Part shown: positions 8,900 to 19,109 of the stretch, in pieces | How positions within the stretch are numbered: the first letter of the stretch is position 1 | Layout of the letters: the number at the start of each line of letters is the position of its first letter | Assembly: GCF_020524355.2 (NCBI RefSeq) | Contig: NZ_CP129019.1 | Coordinates: forward strand, 868,001 to 932,000 | Length of the DNA: 64,000 bases | DNA from: Mesobacillus subterraneus | GTDB lineage: Bacteria > Bacillota > Bacilli > Bacillales > Cytobacillaceae | Direction: 5' to 3' | Position numbers and translations under genes: made by a program | Notes under the pieces: generated by a model | Told to the model about the DNA's origin: nothing | What the model saw: only the letters and a program-made list of their open reading frames with translations | The model's database searches: none

Positions 8900-11539
8900 A
8901 TGGAAGAGAATTTGTCAATGCCGACTAAATACGATCCGTCTTCGATTGAGCAAGGACGTTATGATTGGTGGATCAAAGGGAAATTTTTCGAAGCGAAGGA
9001 CGATGAAACGAAGAAGCCTTATACAATCGTGATACCGCCGCCAAACGTAACTGGGAAGCTTCACCTGGGCCATGCGTGGGATACAGCGCTTCAGGATATC
9101 CTTACACGAATGAAGCGGATGCAGGGCTACGATGTTCTATGGCTTCCAGGTATGGACCATGCGGGCATCGCGACACAGGCAAAGGTTGACGAGAAACTTC
9201 GCAGCCAGGGCATCAACCGCTACGAACTTGGCCGTGAAAAGTTCTTGGAAGAATCATGGAAGTGGAAAGAGGAATATGCACAGCATATCCGCACACAATG
9301 GTCAAAGCTAGGATTAGGGCTTGATTACAGCAGGGAACGCTTTACATTGGATGAAGGGCTTTCAGATGCAGTTAAAGAAGTTTTCGTTTCTTTATATCGC
9401 AAAGGCTTGATTTACAGGGGTGAATACATCATCAACTGGGATCCGGCAGCGAAAACAGCTTTATCTGATATCGAGGTTATCCATAAAGATGTCCAGGGTG
9501 CATTCTACCACATGAGATATCCTCTGGCAGACGGCAGCGACCATATTGAAATTGCGACGACAAGACCGGAAACAATGCTCGGAGATACTGCTGTTGCGGT
9601 ACATCCTGAAGACGACCGTTATAAGCACCTGATCGGCAAAACGGTAATCCTTCCAATCGTCGGACGTGAAATTCCGATTGTTGGTGACGATTATGTCGAT
9701 ATGGAATTCGGCTCTGGAGCCGTAAAGATAACACCTGCACACGACCCTAACGACTTTGAAATCGGCAACCGCCACAACCTTGAAAGAGTCCTCGTCATGA
9801 ACGAAGATGGCTCAATGAACGTAAGGGCCGGTAAGTATCAGGGCATGGACCGCTTTGAATGCCGCAAGCAAATCGTCAAGGACCTTCAGGAGGAAGGTGT
9901 ACTTTTCAAAATTGAAGAGCACATGCACTCGGTAGGACATTCTGAGCGAAGCGGAGCAGTAGTTGAGCCGTATCTATCCACTCAATGGTTCGTTAAAATG
10001 CAGCCGCTTGCTGATGAAGCCATTGCGCTTCAAAGCAAGGAAGACAAAGTAAACTTCGTCCCTGAGCGTTTTGAAAACACTTATATGCGCTGGATGGAGA
10101 ATATCCGCGACTGGTGTATCTCCCGTCAGCTTTGGTGGGGCCACCGGATTCCAGCCTGGTACCATAAAGAAACAGGCGAGGTATATGTTGACCATGAGCC
10201 ACCTGCAGACCCTGAAAATTGGGAACAGGACAATGACGTTCTTGATACATGGTTCAGTTCAGCACTATGGCCATTCTCGACAATGGGTTGGCCGAATGAG
10301 GAAGCGGCGGACTATAAGCGACACTACCCAACCGATGCACTCGTAACGGGTTATGACATTATCTTCTTCTGGGTTTCCAGGATGATTTTCCAGGGACTTG
10401 AGTTCACTGGCCAGAGACCATTCAAGGATGTACTGATCCACGGACTCGTTCGTGCAGAAGATGGCCGCAAGATGAGTAAATCACTTGGCAATGGTGTTGA
10501 CCCGATGGATGTCATCGACCAGTACGGAGCTGACTCACTCCGCTACTTCCTGACAACAGGAAGCTCGCCGGGACAGGACCTTCGCTACAGCACGGAAAAG
10601 GTAGAAGCGACCTGGAACTTCGCCAATAAAATCTGGAATGCATCCCGTTTTGCCTTGATGAACATGAACGGCATGAAGTACGAAGAAATCGATTTGAGCG
10701 GCGAGAAATCCGTTGCAGACAAGTGGATTTTGACAAGGCTGAATGAAACAATCGAGACTGTTACAAGACTTTCAGACCGTTACGAGTTTGGTGAGGTTGG
10801 CCGAGCGCTTTACAACTTTATCTGGGATGATTTCTGTGACTGGTATATTGAAATGGCAAAGCTTCCGCTATACGGTGAGGACGAAGCTGCTAAGAAGACA
10901 ACAAGATCGATTCTTGCCTACGTTCTTGATAACACCATGCGCCTGCTTCACCCATTCATGCCATTCATTACGGAGGAAATCTGGCAGAACCTTCCTCATG
11001 AAGGGGAGTCCATTACGATCGCAAGCTGACCAAAGGTTGACCCGGCTCTGACTGATAAAGAGGCAGCAGACGACATGAAGCTTCTTGTTGAAGTCATCCG
11101 TTCTGTTAGGAATATTCGCTCCGAGGTGAACACGCCGCTCAGCAAGAAGGTTGATATGTTCCTGAAGGCAAAGGATGAAAAGACATTACGCATGCTGGAA
11201 AACAACCGCGGTTACATTGTCCGCTTCTGTAATCCGGAGAACCTTGAAATCGGGCTTGAAGTCAATGCTCCTGAAAAAGCGATGACAGCAGTCGCTACAG
11301 GACTCGAAATCATCATGCCGCTTGAAGGCCTGATCAATATCGATGAAGAAATTGCCCGCCTTCAAAAGGAAAAAGAGAAGCTCGATAAAGAGGTAGAACG
11401 AGTACAGAAGAAGCTGTCAAACGAAGGCTTTGTCAAGAAAGCTCCTGAAAAAGTTATTGAAGAAGAACGGAGCAAGGAAAAAGACTACTTGGAAAAACGT
11501 GCAGCAGTCGAAGCACGCATCAACGAATTAAGAAACTAA
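8900..11539 (+). pseudogene. valS: Valyl-tRNA synthetase, interrupted by an in-frame TGA
   Basis: ValS charges tRNA-Val. The class I motifs are present: HLGH in [15 protein letters not shown] near residue 48 and KMSKS in [12 protein letters not shown], followed by the anticodon-binding domain and C-terminal coiled coil ([18 protein letters not shown] onward). The frame is broken only by TGA at 11027-11029, between ESITIAS and PKV. Homologues have Trp-Pro here, so TGG became TGA. The frame is unchanged on both sides and the total length (879 codons) is normal. The gene is normally essential and single copy, so an assembly error is the likelier cause. The start at 8900 has GGAGG eight bases upstream; an ATG at 8885 overlaps that site. 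Confidence 0.93.
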
Positions 11540-11556
11540 TTTAAGTTCAAAAATTT

Positions 11557-11584
11557 GAAGGCGAACCAGTATTGGTTCGTCTTC
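11557..11584 (+). other. Hairpin between valS and folC
   Basis: GAAGGCGAACCA pairs with TGGTTCGTCTTC around GTAT (12 pairs, one G-U). No T-run follows, so it is only a weak terminator or attenuator candidate. Confidence 0.45.
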
Positions 11585-11606
11585 ATCTTGAATTGAGGTG
11601 TGTTAC

Positions 11607-12921
11607 ATGTTTGATACATATGAACAGGCAATCGAGTGGATCCATGCAAGACTGAGACTTGGAATAAAACCAGGACTTTCAAGAATGGAATGGATGCTGG
11701 AAAGGCTGGACCATCCTGAAAGAAGGATTAAAGCGATCCACATCGGGGGCACTAATGGAAAAGGATCAACCGTCACTTTTCTTCGCTCGATCCTGCAAGA
11801 AGCAGGATATAGAGTTGGAACTTTTACATCACCATACTTTGAGCAATTCAATGAAAGAATCAGCATCAATGGCCAGCCTATAAAGGATCAGGAACTGATT
11901 GAGCTGACCAATGTGATCAAGCCTCTGGCAGATGAATTGGACCAGACTGAACTTGGCGGACCAACCGAATTCGAAGTCATCACGGCAATGTCTTTCTATT
12001 ACTTTGCGAAGATGTCCCCTGTTGATGTAGCCGTTTACGAGGTAGGACTCGGCGGCCGCTTCGATTCAACCAATGTCATTCATCCGCTGCTATCGATCAT
12101 CACTAGCATAGGGCTGGATCACACGGCGATACTTGGTGATACATATGAACAGATTGCTTTTGAAAAAGCTGGTATCATTAAGAATGGTGTAAGCGTCATT
12201 ACGGGAGTGAAGCAGCCTGAAGCACTGGATGTCATTCAAAAAAAAAGCGGTTGATAGCGAGTCCCCTCTGTACCATCTTGGCGATGAATTTTCCACAAGT
12301 ACAAGAGTGACTTTAAAACGTGGAGAACAGTTTTCATTCTCCAGTATGTTCGGCCAGCTTGCGAAGCTGGAAACATCGATGATTGGTTCACATCAAGTAG
12401 ACAATGCAGCCTGTGCTGTAATGGCCAGCCAGGTTCTTGCAAACTACTATTCGTTTATGATCGAGGAAGAGCATATAAGGAACGGCCTGACTCAAGCATA
12501 CTGGTCGGGCCGGCTTGAGATTTTAAGTGAGAATCCTTTTGTCCTGATCGATGGCGCGCATAATGAAGAAGGAATAAATGCTCTGGCAAGTGAAATTAAC
12601 TCCCGATTTGCCGATAAAAAGATTAGCATTCTTTTTGCGGCTCTAAAAGACAAGAAATTGGACAAGATGATTGAGACTCTTGAAGATGCTGCAGATCACC
12701 TGACTTTCACATCATTCGATTTTCCACGGGCCGCTTCAGCGGAAGATCTAATGGAAGCTGGAAGCAACAGCGGAAATAAAAACATCGCAAATGATTATAA
12801 AAGCTATCTCGATAAGAAGATAAATGAAATGAACAAAGATGAAATTTTAATTATCACAGGGTCTCTCTACTTTTTATCAGAAGTGAAGCCCTTTATCATG
12901 AACGTGTTGAAAAATAATTAA
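11607..12921 (+). pseudogene. folC: Folylpolyglutamate / dihydrofolate synthase, +1 frameshift in A9
   Basis: FolC adds glutamate to dihydropteroate or folates. The first part has the ATP-binding loop GGTNGKGSTVTFL and YEVGLGGRFDSTNV; the second, in another frame, has LIDGAHNEEGINALA and ITGSLYFLSEVKPF. The switch occurs in a run of nine A at 12238-12246: eight A would give VIQKKAVDSESP and join the halves. The joined length (about 437 aa) is normal. The chosen ATG (MFDTYEQ) matches family N-termini. No second folC is visible here; a basecalling error is more likely than gene loss, but real slippage at A9 cannot be excluded. Confidence 0.9.
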
Positions 12922-13007
12922 GAAAATTATGCCCATTATACAAAAGATTTGCTAATATTTAAATGAGTAAGACTTTTTACCTAGATGAAAAAGGAGGTGG
13001 ATAGGCG

Positions 13008-14720
13008 ATGATTAGCTCTGTGATCAAAAAATCTATTTGGTTTGCCTGGCTGTTGATAGTTCCAGTCGGAATCTGGATTACATATCAAGTCTATCCACCT
13101 GCACAAGTGAGTATATGGGAAGTCATCCCGTTTATTATCCTGATGAGCGTTGTGGCTGCGATGCCGCTCGTTGTCAACAATACCCCTATTTTCTTAATAC
13201 AATGGGTATCGCTAGCAGTTTTCCTGAAATACGGTATTTTCATAGAAATGGTGTTGATGCAGGTTTCTGTCCTGATTCTTTTAATCAGGATCAGGGTTCC
13301 AAAAGCTGATGTGCACAAATTCCCACTAAATTCATTGATGTTCTTCTTTGTTTCGCTATTTAGCGGTATGTTGTTTTACGCGTTAGGCGGAACACATGGT
13401 GAGCAGCTATCATCAGATCCATACTATTTATTCCTTGGAGCTGTGTATGGTATTAGCAACTTTGGCATCAATACGTTTATTCTGGTTTCAATCCAGGCAC
13501 TGCTGTTTAAGCTGGAAGGTCCATACTTTGGAAAAGACTTCATTTGGGAAACCGTAACGACCTTAATCACTTTTCCAATCGGGTTTGTTCTATACGAACT
13601 AAGCAAGGACATGGGCCCAATCGCCTTGCTATTCGTCGGAATACCTTTTGCAAGTTTGTCTATTATCCTCGGTCTCTATTATTCAAGCGATAAAGTAAAT
13701 CAATTTTTGCAGAGTGCGGCTGAAATAGGGCACCAGTTGGCGGAAAGACTAAAATCAGATGATGTACTCGACCTCTTTGTTCAAAAGCTCATTGAGATGC
13801 TTCCGGTTGACTATGCCTATATTTTGGATGTGGAAGAAGACAGAGAATTAATACTCATTCATAAGGTGGAATTCGGGGAAGTCCTGGATCCGGTATCCGA
13901 GCGCCTTGAAAAAGGAAAAGGAATAAGCGGTCTTGTTTGGGAAGAGAAAAAGCCTGTTCTTTTCCATTCGAAAAAGCAATGGAAGCATATTAATTCAGGC
14001 TATATTCCGGCAGGTGCTGAAAGTATCCTTGGTGTACCGATCGTCAGGAACAACCAGGTAATCGGTGTCCTTGTCCTGGCCGCAAACAAAAAAAGGGCAT
14101 TCGAAAAATCACAGCTGATGATCATCGACATCCTTTGTTCCCATTTTGCGGTGGCGGTGGAGAATGCAAGGCACCACGAGAAAACAAAGGAAAATAGTGA
14201 ACGCTGCGCATTAACGGGATTATACAATTATCGATATTTCGAAAACATGCTGACTGCCGAATTCGAAAAATTGCAATTTGGCCACAGGAACCTTTTATCA
14301 CTCATCCTGCTCGACATCGACCACTTCAAGTCCGTCAACGATACATACGGCCATCAAAGCGGTAACGAGATATTAATAGAGTTAGGAGAACGACTGCGGA
14401 AAAGAATTGGCGGAATCGGCACTGTTGCCCGCTACGGAGGCGAAGAATTCGTTATCCTCCTGCCTGAAACGATGAAAGGCGATGCCCTTAAACTCGCAGA
14501 ACAAATCAGGCTGCTGATCGCCAACGAGCCATTCACTCTGCTGCAATCGATGGACGAAGAAGGAAAGCAGCTCCTGGTCAATATCACAGCCTCAATAGGA
14601 GTTGCAACAGCACCTCAAGATGCGGACGACTCTTTGGCATTAATCAGGCATGCGGACCGGGCATTGTATGTCGGTGCAAAGCGATCCGGACGGAATCGGG
14701 TTGCAGAATATGTGAAATGA
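13008..14720 (+). CDS. Membrane-anchored GAF-GGDEF diguanylate cyclase
   Basis: This 570-aa protein should make cyclic di-GMP at the membrane. Residues 1-225 hold seven or so hydrophobic segments; a GAF sensor domain follows (about 235-385), then a GGDEF domain (about 395-570). The domain shows LTGLYNYRYF, LDIDHFKSVNDTYGHQSGNEIL and the active-site loop RYGGEEF, so it should be catalytic. The inhibitory RxxD site normally just before the loop is absent (GGIGT there). AAGGAGG precedes the ATG. It stands at the left edge of the pilus cluster, 86 bases after folC, and ends at a bidirectional terminator. B. subtilis has no cyclase here. Confidence 0.9.
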   Translation: MISSVIKKSIWFAWLLIVPVGIWITYQVYPPAQVSIWEVIPFIILMSVVAAMPLVVNNTPIFLIQWVSLAVFLKYGIFIEMVLMQVSVLILLIRIRVPKADVHKFPLNSLMFFFVSLFSGMLFYALGGTHGEQLSSDPYYLFLGAVYGISNFGINTFILVSIQALLFKLEGPYFGKDFIWETVTTLITFPIGFVLYELSKDMGPIALLFVGIPFASLSIILGLYYSSDKVNQFLQSAAEIGHQLAERLKSDDVLDLFVQKLIEMLPVDYAYILDVEEDRELILIHKVEFGEVLDPVSERLEKGKGISGLVWEEKKPVLFHSKKQWKHINSGYIPAGAESILGVPIVRNNQVIGVLVLAANKKRAFEKSQLMIIDILCSHFAVAVENARHHEKTKENSERCALTGLYNYRYFENMLTAEFEKLQFGHRNLLSLILLDIDHFKSVNDTYGHQSGNEILIELGERLRKRIGGIGTVARYGGEEFVILLPETMKGDALKLAEQIRLLIANEPFTLLQSMDEEGKQLLVNITASIGVATAPQDADDSLALIRHADRALYVGAKRSGRNRVAEYVK

Positions 14721-14764
14721 AAAAAAGAAGCGTGGAGCATATCAAATCATATGCTCCACGCTTC
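14721..14764 (-). terminator. Terminator of the minor pilin operon (convergent with the cyclase)
   Basis: GAAGCGTGGAGCATAT at 14727-14742 pairs perfectly with ATATGCTCCACGCTTC at 14749-14764. On the minus strand the hairpin begins at the stop codon of the last minor pilin gene and is followed by six T; it may also end cyclase transcription on the plus strand. Confidence 0.9.
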
Positions 14765-16317
14765 TATTCGTATTCGGTATCAAGGATTTCAACGCTTAAT
14801 TCACTGCTGACGGGTATACCTGTCGGCGGGTTCAATATCAAATCTTTCTTATATATAACGGATAATCGTGAGGACTCAGGCGGCAAGCCATCCTGATTAG
14901 ATTCAAAAATCAGGCTGCTCCCAGAACCTTTTTTTGTTTTTCCTTTAACAGCATTTAGTATAATGTCTTTTCCGTATATACCGCCTGTTATTTTCAAGTG
15001 AGATCCAATTCCGTAGATTTCGAGTTGAGAGTTAGAATATAGAAAGGCGTTAATGGGTTTCGGCAGATCATTATATAAGTTGTTGTTGGAAACTTTGATA
15101 TCTCCTTCAGCGAGCAATAATAGTGTTCCAGGGTCATTGTTGGTGAAGTTTGCAACATCTATATTTCCCATCACATAAATGGAACCATTTGTATTCAAAT
15201 TATTTTGGATATCCAATGAATATCCGAGGTACATTTGCCCTGATAAGGTGAGATTACTTATAGTGACAGGAGATGAAGATTTCCCTTGGATGTAAATATA
15301 ATCGTTTGGGTTTTGAGTCGTAATTGTGCCGCTTAGTTCAGCATTCCCCTTTACTTTTAAGGATCCATTAACCTCAAGCCTGCTTCCCTCTTTCATAACG
15401 AGGTCATTGTTAATTGTATAATTGCCAGTCAATCTAACTGTTTCATTGGCATTGACATTTAGGGATCCAAGTGTCTTCGAGGAAGAAAGATTTCCGCTCT
15501 TCTTAAGTATCATGGCTGCTACATCCACTTTTTCAACTGGCAGGGAGTTTACTGGCATTCTAGGAACAACAGAAAAATATTTTTTTAATTCAACTGGAGT
15601 AGGAGAGAAATTTTGGAATACAGGAACATAGTAGTAACCAAAAAACCAATTTCCCCTTCGGTCCATATTACTTAATCTATTGTGATTCCCTAATACCGTA
15701 AGATTTCCGTTTAGTGCTGGGAATGATGTTTTTTCATATAGGTTAATTCCATCTACGTACTTTCCGTAATTGCTGCTATATAAGTTGCCCCCTACCCTGA
15801 CATCCCCTTCAATATACGCAGCGCCATTCAATACCAAATCCCCAGGAGTAACCGTGCTGTATTTAAAGACGTTGTTGATGGATGAGATGAGAATCGTTCT
15901 TGTAGCGAACTTTCCGCTTGTCCCGACTGGAGTTTTAATGGTTACCTTTTCTTGGTAAATTCCTTCTGATCCATCTTTAATTGTTTGGGTCTGGATTGTA
16001 TAAGGGAGTGTTCCCAGGCTTTTAAGGTTGTTCAGACTGTTATTAAGTCTCGAAACGACAGCATCGATTAAAATCGTTTTGTTTTTTATATCTTTATTCA
16101 ATTCCTCTACTTCTCTATCGATCTGTGCCATCGCTTCTTCAATTGCCATGTCCGTTGCCGATTTCACCTTCACTGATTGTTCATTTACAGTCACATGTTT
16201 TACAGAATTGACTGTGATGCCCATGACCATAAGACCTACGACACTTAAAAGCGTCATGACCATGAGGACAACCAACAGCGAATACCCTGATTCATTCCGC
16301 AGGAATAATTTCTTCAT
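14764..16317 (-). CDS. Large PilX/GspK-like minor pilin with repeat-rich C-terminal domain
   Basis: The N-terminus is a prepilin signal: MKKLFLRNESG followed by a hydrophobic helix YSLLVVLMVMTLLSVVG. Cleavage after Gly gives a mature protein with Val, not Glu, at position 5, a trait of GspK-type tip subunits. Residues 45-100 are a charged helix. The rest (about 130-515) is Gly/Asn/Ser-rich with recurring short units such as LVLNGAAYIEGDVRVGGN and RLEVNGSLKVKGNAELSG, suggesting a beta-helix or adhesin-like fold. I chose the ATG at 16317, which has AAGTGAG eight bases upstream. It is last in a three-gene minus-strand operon. It may cap the pilus or bind surfaces; that is inference. Confidence 0.8.
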   Translation of the reverse strand: MKKLFLRNESGYSLLVVLMVMTLLSVVGLMVMGITVNSVKHVTVNEQSVKVKSATDMAIEEAMAQIDREVEELNKDIKNKTILIDAVVSRLNNSLNNLKSLGTLPYTIQTQTIKDGSEGIYQEKVTIKTPVGTSGKFATRTILISSINNVFKYSTVTPGDLVLNGAAYIEGDVRVGGNLYSSNYGKYVDGINLYEKTSFPALNGNLTVLGNHNRLSNMDRRGNWFFGYYYVPVFQNFSPTPVELKKYFSVVPRMPVNSLPVEKVDVAAMILKKSGNLSSSKTLGSLNVNANETVRLTGNYTINNDLVMKEGSRLEVNGSLKVKGNAELSGTITTQNPNDYIYIQGKSSSPVTISNLTLSGQMYLGYSLDIQNNLNTNGSIYVMGNIDVANFTNNDPGTLLLLAEGDIKVSNNNLYNDLPKPINAFLYSNSQLEIYGIGSHLKITGGIYGKDIILNAVKGKTKKGSGSSLIFESNQDGLPPESSRLSVIYKKDLILNPPTGIPVSSELSVEILDTEYE

Positions 16318-16322
16318 AACGA

Positions 16323-16874
16323 TCACTCACTTTGCAGTCGGTAGATTTTCTCTATGATTTTTGTGTTTCCAGTCTCGTTTTCTTCAAATTGGAAAAGGAC
16401 ATGCAGCGCTTTTTTCTTTTTACTGCCACTGACAAGTTCTGTTACCTTAAAAGTCGTCTTTTTCATTGAAACTAATCTGGAGTTCAATACTTTTGATGTA
16501 ACTAGTATGCCATTCTCGTAAAACGACATATGAAGATCATCGCTCTTAATCTCGAAAGTTGTCAGTTGTGTCACTGACTGCAGTTTCCCTGATGAGTCGA
16601 GGTCCGCTTTCTTGTTGGATAGCTCCACCTTTTTTAGTGGAGTATCTAAACTAACAGTATTGATTCCATCGATATTTTTCATTAACGCATCAAATTGCTG
16701 TGTGACCAAAACAGCTTCATTTCGAAGGTTGGTGTCAGATAAAGTGGATTTTGTCGAAGTCATGGAGGAAAAGAGTATGGAATAGGCTACTCCGGCGATG
16801 ATTGATGAAATGGTAATGACCATCAGGACCTCTATAAGTGTCAACCCCTGTGATTCCTTCAATATCCTTTTCAT
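16323..16874 (-). CDS. PilW-like minor pilin
   Basis: This 183-aa protein has a class III prepilin signal, MKRILKESQG, then LTLIEVLMVITISSIIAGVAY; Glu5 of the mature protein is present. The remaining soluble domain is beta-rich. It should be processed by the prepilin peptidase encoded at 25797 and join the pilus or its initiation complex. It overlaps the upstream gene by four bases and its stop lies five bases from the next start. Confidence 0.85.
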   Translation of the reverse strand: MKRILKESQGLTLIEVLMVITISSIIAGVAYSILFSSMTSTKSTLSDTNLRNEAVLVTQQFDALMKNIDGINTVSLDTPLKKVELSNKKADLDSSGKLQSVTQLTTFEIKSDDLHMSFYENGILVTSKVLNSRLVSMKKTTFKVTELVSGSKKKKALHVLFQFEENETGNTKIIEKIYRLQSE

Positions 16875-17287
16875 TTACGTCTATACCCTTCTAAAATCGT
16901 TTCTTTTTTTACACCATTCTCCATCGTGTACACCTTAACGGTCAATAACAGAACGCGGTCACTCAATTTATAATTGTTGTGCCTGGCTACCGATAACGTC
17001 GCGGAGTAGTTCCTGTCCACCTGGTTGTCCAGCCCGAGTGTAGCCTGGATGTTAATGTTTTCTGTTGCTCCTGTCTTGGACTGGAGGAACGAATATTCCA
17101 TATCTTTGTAGACGTTCAGAAGGCTTTCTGCCAACTGGACAGCTGTATACTTATTCGACATGCTCTTTGTGTGCTGTGCGCTGCTTAGTATGTAAGAGCT
17201 GACTACTGAAAAAATAATTGAAATGATGACGATCGAAGCCAAGACTTCGATCAAAGAGATCCCTTTTTCATTCGAAAGTTTGTCCAT
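16871..17287 (-). CDS. PilV-like minor pilin
   Basis: A 138-aa prepilin with signal MDKLSNEKG and mature N-terminus ISLIEVLASIVIISII, with Glu5 present. It is first in the minus-strand minor pilin operon; AGGTGAGG lies four bases before the ATG. The small C-terminal domain is unremarkable. As in other pilus systems, PilV- and PilW-type subunits probably prime assembly with the larger subunit downstream. Confidence 0.85.
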   Translation of the reverse strand: MDKLSNEKGISLIEVLASIVIISIIFSVVSSYILSSAQHTKSMSNKYTAVQLAESLLNVYKDMEYSFLQSKTGATENINIQATLGLDNQVDRNYSATLSVARHNNYKLSDRVLLLTVKVYTMENGVKKETILEGYRRK

Positions 17288-17473
17288 TCAGCCTCACCTA
17301 GTAAAAAAGACTTAGTCCCTATTTGATTTTGCAAGGAAACTTGTGTTATTTTGTCACGGCTTCTTTCTTTATACCTAAGTTTATTATACAATATGTAAAG
17401 TAAGAAACTTGTCTTTTTTTATCATATTTACGATTTATTTGCAGAATCTTCTCTAGTGAAACGAGGTGAAGAA

Positions 17474-18937
17474 ATGAATCCATATATTATTACACTGATT
17501 GGAATTGGACTACTGGGGCCTGTCATATTCTTTGTGCCTTCCAATATAGCCGTGAAAGGAAAATGGGTCCTCTTGTTTGCCTCCTTTATCATAGCTGAAA
17601 CTGGGGTGCTGGCATTGAACATCTTTCCATACTGGCAGGCAGCGGGTGTATTCTTGCTTCTTATCATTTTGACCTCGTATCTATTACATAATCGGGCGGG
17701 CAGTATTTTTATCGATTCAGCCGAAATGGAAACGGGAGCTGCGAAAGAAAAAAGTGATGAACCTGAAATGTATTCTCGTGAACAAGAGTTTCTTTCAAAG
17801 GAAAGTCATGATAAGGATGCAACCATCATGGATGAAGAATTTACGGAAAGTGACAAGGCCAGGTATTTGATGGTTGAATCAGTTGAGGGAGAATCCGGAG
17901 CTGAGCAATATGAAACAGATATCACGCCGGGCAACAGCGTTAAACTTGACGATACGGACATATTGCCAGAAGAAATTATGGAACTTGCAGAAGAAAACCA
18001 GGACACAGAAGGCAGCACCGAACTTGATGAACCGGAGGTATTTCCGGGGACAATCATGGAACCTGGCGAAATGTACATGGATATGGGTGACAGCAGCGAA
18101 GTTGATGAATCGGGTACAATGGCGGGAGATAACTCTGAATACATAATAGATGGACGATTGGATGCAGATGTTATGGAATACATTGAAGAGGTTCAGGAAG
18201 AAAAGTCCAGAGAAAGTAGCGAAGAGTCTAGGTTGGTGCCTGAGATTACGGATGAAGAGTCAGATTCCCTAACTGGAGAAAGCAAAGAACAAGAAGGGGA
18301 GAATTCTTATCTGGCTTCAATCGAAAAAATGCTTGAAGAAGGAGATATGTATGATCTCGATGCATTTGAATCCGGCACAGAACCGTTCGATAGCACTGAC
18401 ATCAAACAGAATGAGTTAACTGAAGAATTGGAATCCTTAGCGGAAGAAGCTGAGGACGCAGACCAAGAGTCAAACAACTCGCCAAATTCCGAAGAAACGG
18501 ACTCTATTATACAAGCCGATATGGACAGTGAAGACATTGTTCAGGAAGAATGGGGTGAAATGCCTGTTCCTAAAGAAGATACCACGCTTGAGGATGGCGG
18601 TGAAGAAGACATATTGTCTACAGCAGTAGAGGGAATTTCAAATTCCTTGCAGCGCAAAGAATTGAATAATCTTATTATTGAATCACTGAAATTTGCTCAA
18701 TTTGAAATGGACCTAGAAAGCTATATCAGCCTCCTTGAAAATCAGCTTCAAAAAGAACTGCCGGTCCAAATGAACTATGAAATTGCTCTCATGCTCATTC
18801 ATGCGTTCTTCAAAGCTGGTCAATTCAGCAAATCCATGGACGTAATTGAGGAAATGAAATCAGAACTTGGTCATTTGCCAGCTGTTTCTTTAGAACTTGA
18901 AACACTTTTTAGGAATGTTAAAAAGTCCATGCAATAA
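17474..18937 (+). CDS. Acidic membrane-anchored protein of the pilus cluster (unknown)
   Basis: I do not recognise this family. The 487-aa protein starts with two or three hydrophobic segments (residues 1-76). A very acidic low-complexity stretch follows (about 85-390), rich in Glu, Asp and Ser, with loosely repeated phrases such as LDDTDILPEEIMEL and LDEPEVFPGTIMEP. A helical C-terminal domain (about 395-487) resembles tandem TPR-like helices (FAQFEMDLESYISLLENQLQ; IALMLIHAFFKAGQFSKSM). I chose the ATG after CGAGGTGAAG. It is divergent from the minor pilins and heads the plus-strand pilus genes, so a scaffolding or assembly role is possible. Confidence 0.8.
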   Translation: MNPYIITLIGIGLLGPVIFFVPSNIAVKGKWVLLFASFIIAETGVLALNIFPYWQAAGVFLLLIILTSYLLHNRAGSIFIDSAEMETGAAKEKSDEPEMYSREQEFLSKESHDKDATIMDEEFTESDKARYLMVESVEGESGAEQYETDITPGNSVKLDDTDILPEEIMELAEENQDTEGSTELDEPEVFPGTIMEPGEMYMDMGDSSEVDESGTMAGDNSEYIIDGRLDADVMEYIEEVQEEKSRESSEESRLVPEITDEESDSLTGESKEQEGENSYLASIEKMLEEGDMYDLDAFESGTEPFDSTDIKQNELTEELESLAEEAEDADQESNNSPNSEETDSIIQADMDSEDIVQEEWGEMPVPKEDTTLEDGGEEDILSTAVEGISNSLQRKELNNLIIESLKFAQFEMDLESYISLLENQLQKELPVQMNYEIALMLIHAFFKAGQFSKSMDVIEEMKSELGHLPAVSLELETLFRNVKKSMQ

Positions 18938-19044
18938 ACCGATATACATTATTGAAAACGATTTACATGATCAATAATGGATGTCACATAGTTTTCGATT
19001 TTTATCCCGCCTGCCTATGATTAAATAGCGCAAGCAATTAAATA

Positions 19045-19059
19045 GAATAGAATCTATTC
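19045..19059. promoter_or_regulatory. 15-bp palindrome ahead of the PRC-barrel gene
   Basis: GAATAGA, A, TCTATTC is a perfect inverted repeat in the 172-bp gap before the gene at 19110. It could be an operator; no partner regulator is evident in the window. Confidence 0.35.
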
Positions 19060-19109
19060 AACAAAAGCTGTATGGCAAAATAATTAAATGATTAGGTGTG
19101 GTGAACGCA

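Noticed and set aside
12229..12260. Programmed frameshifting in folC (and at the A8 runs of mreC and spoIVFA)
   Set aside because: No homologue is known to me to use it, there is no stimulatory structure evident, and the same +1 pattern recurs in unrelated genes, which favours error.
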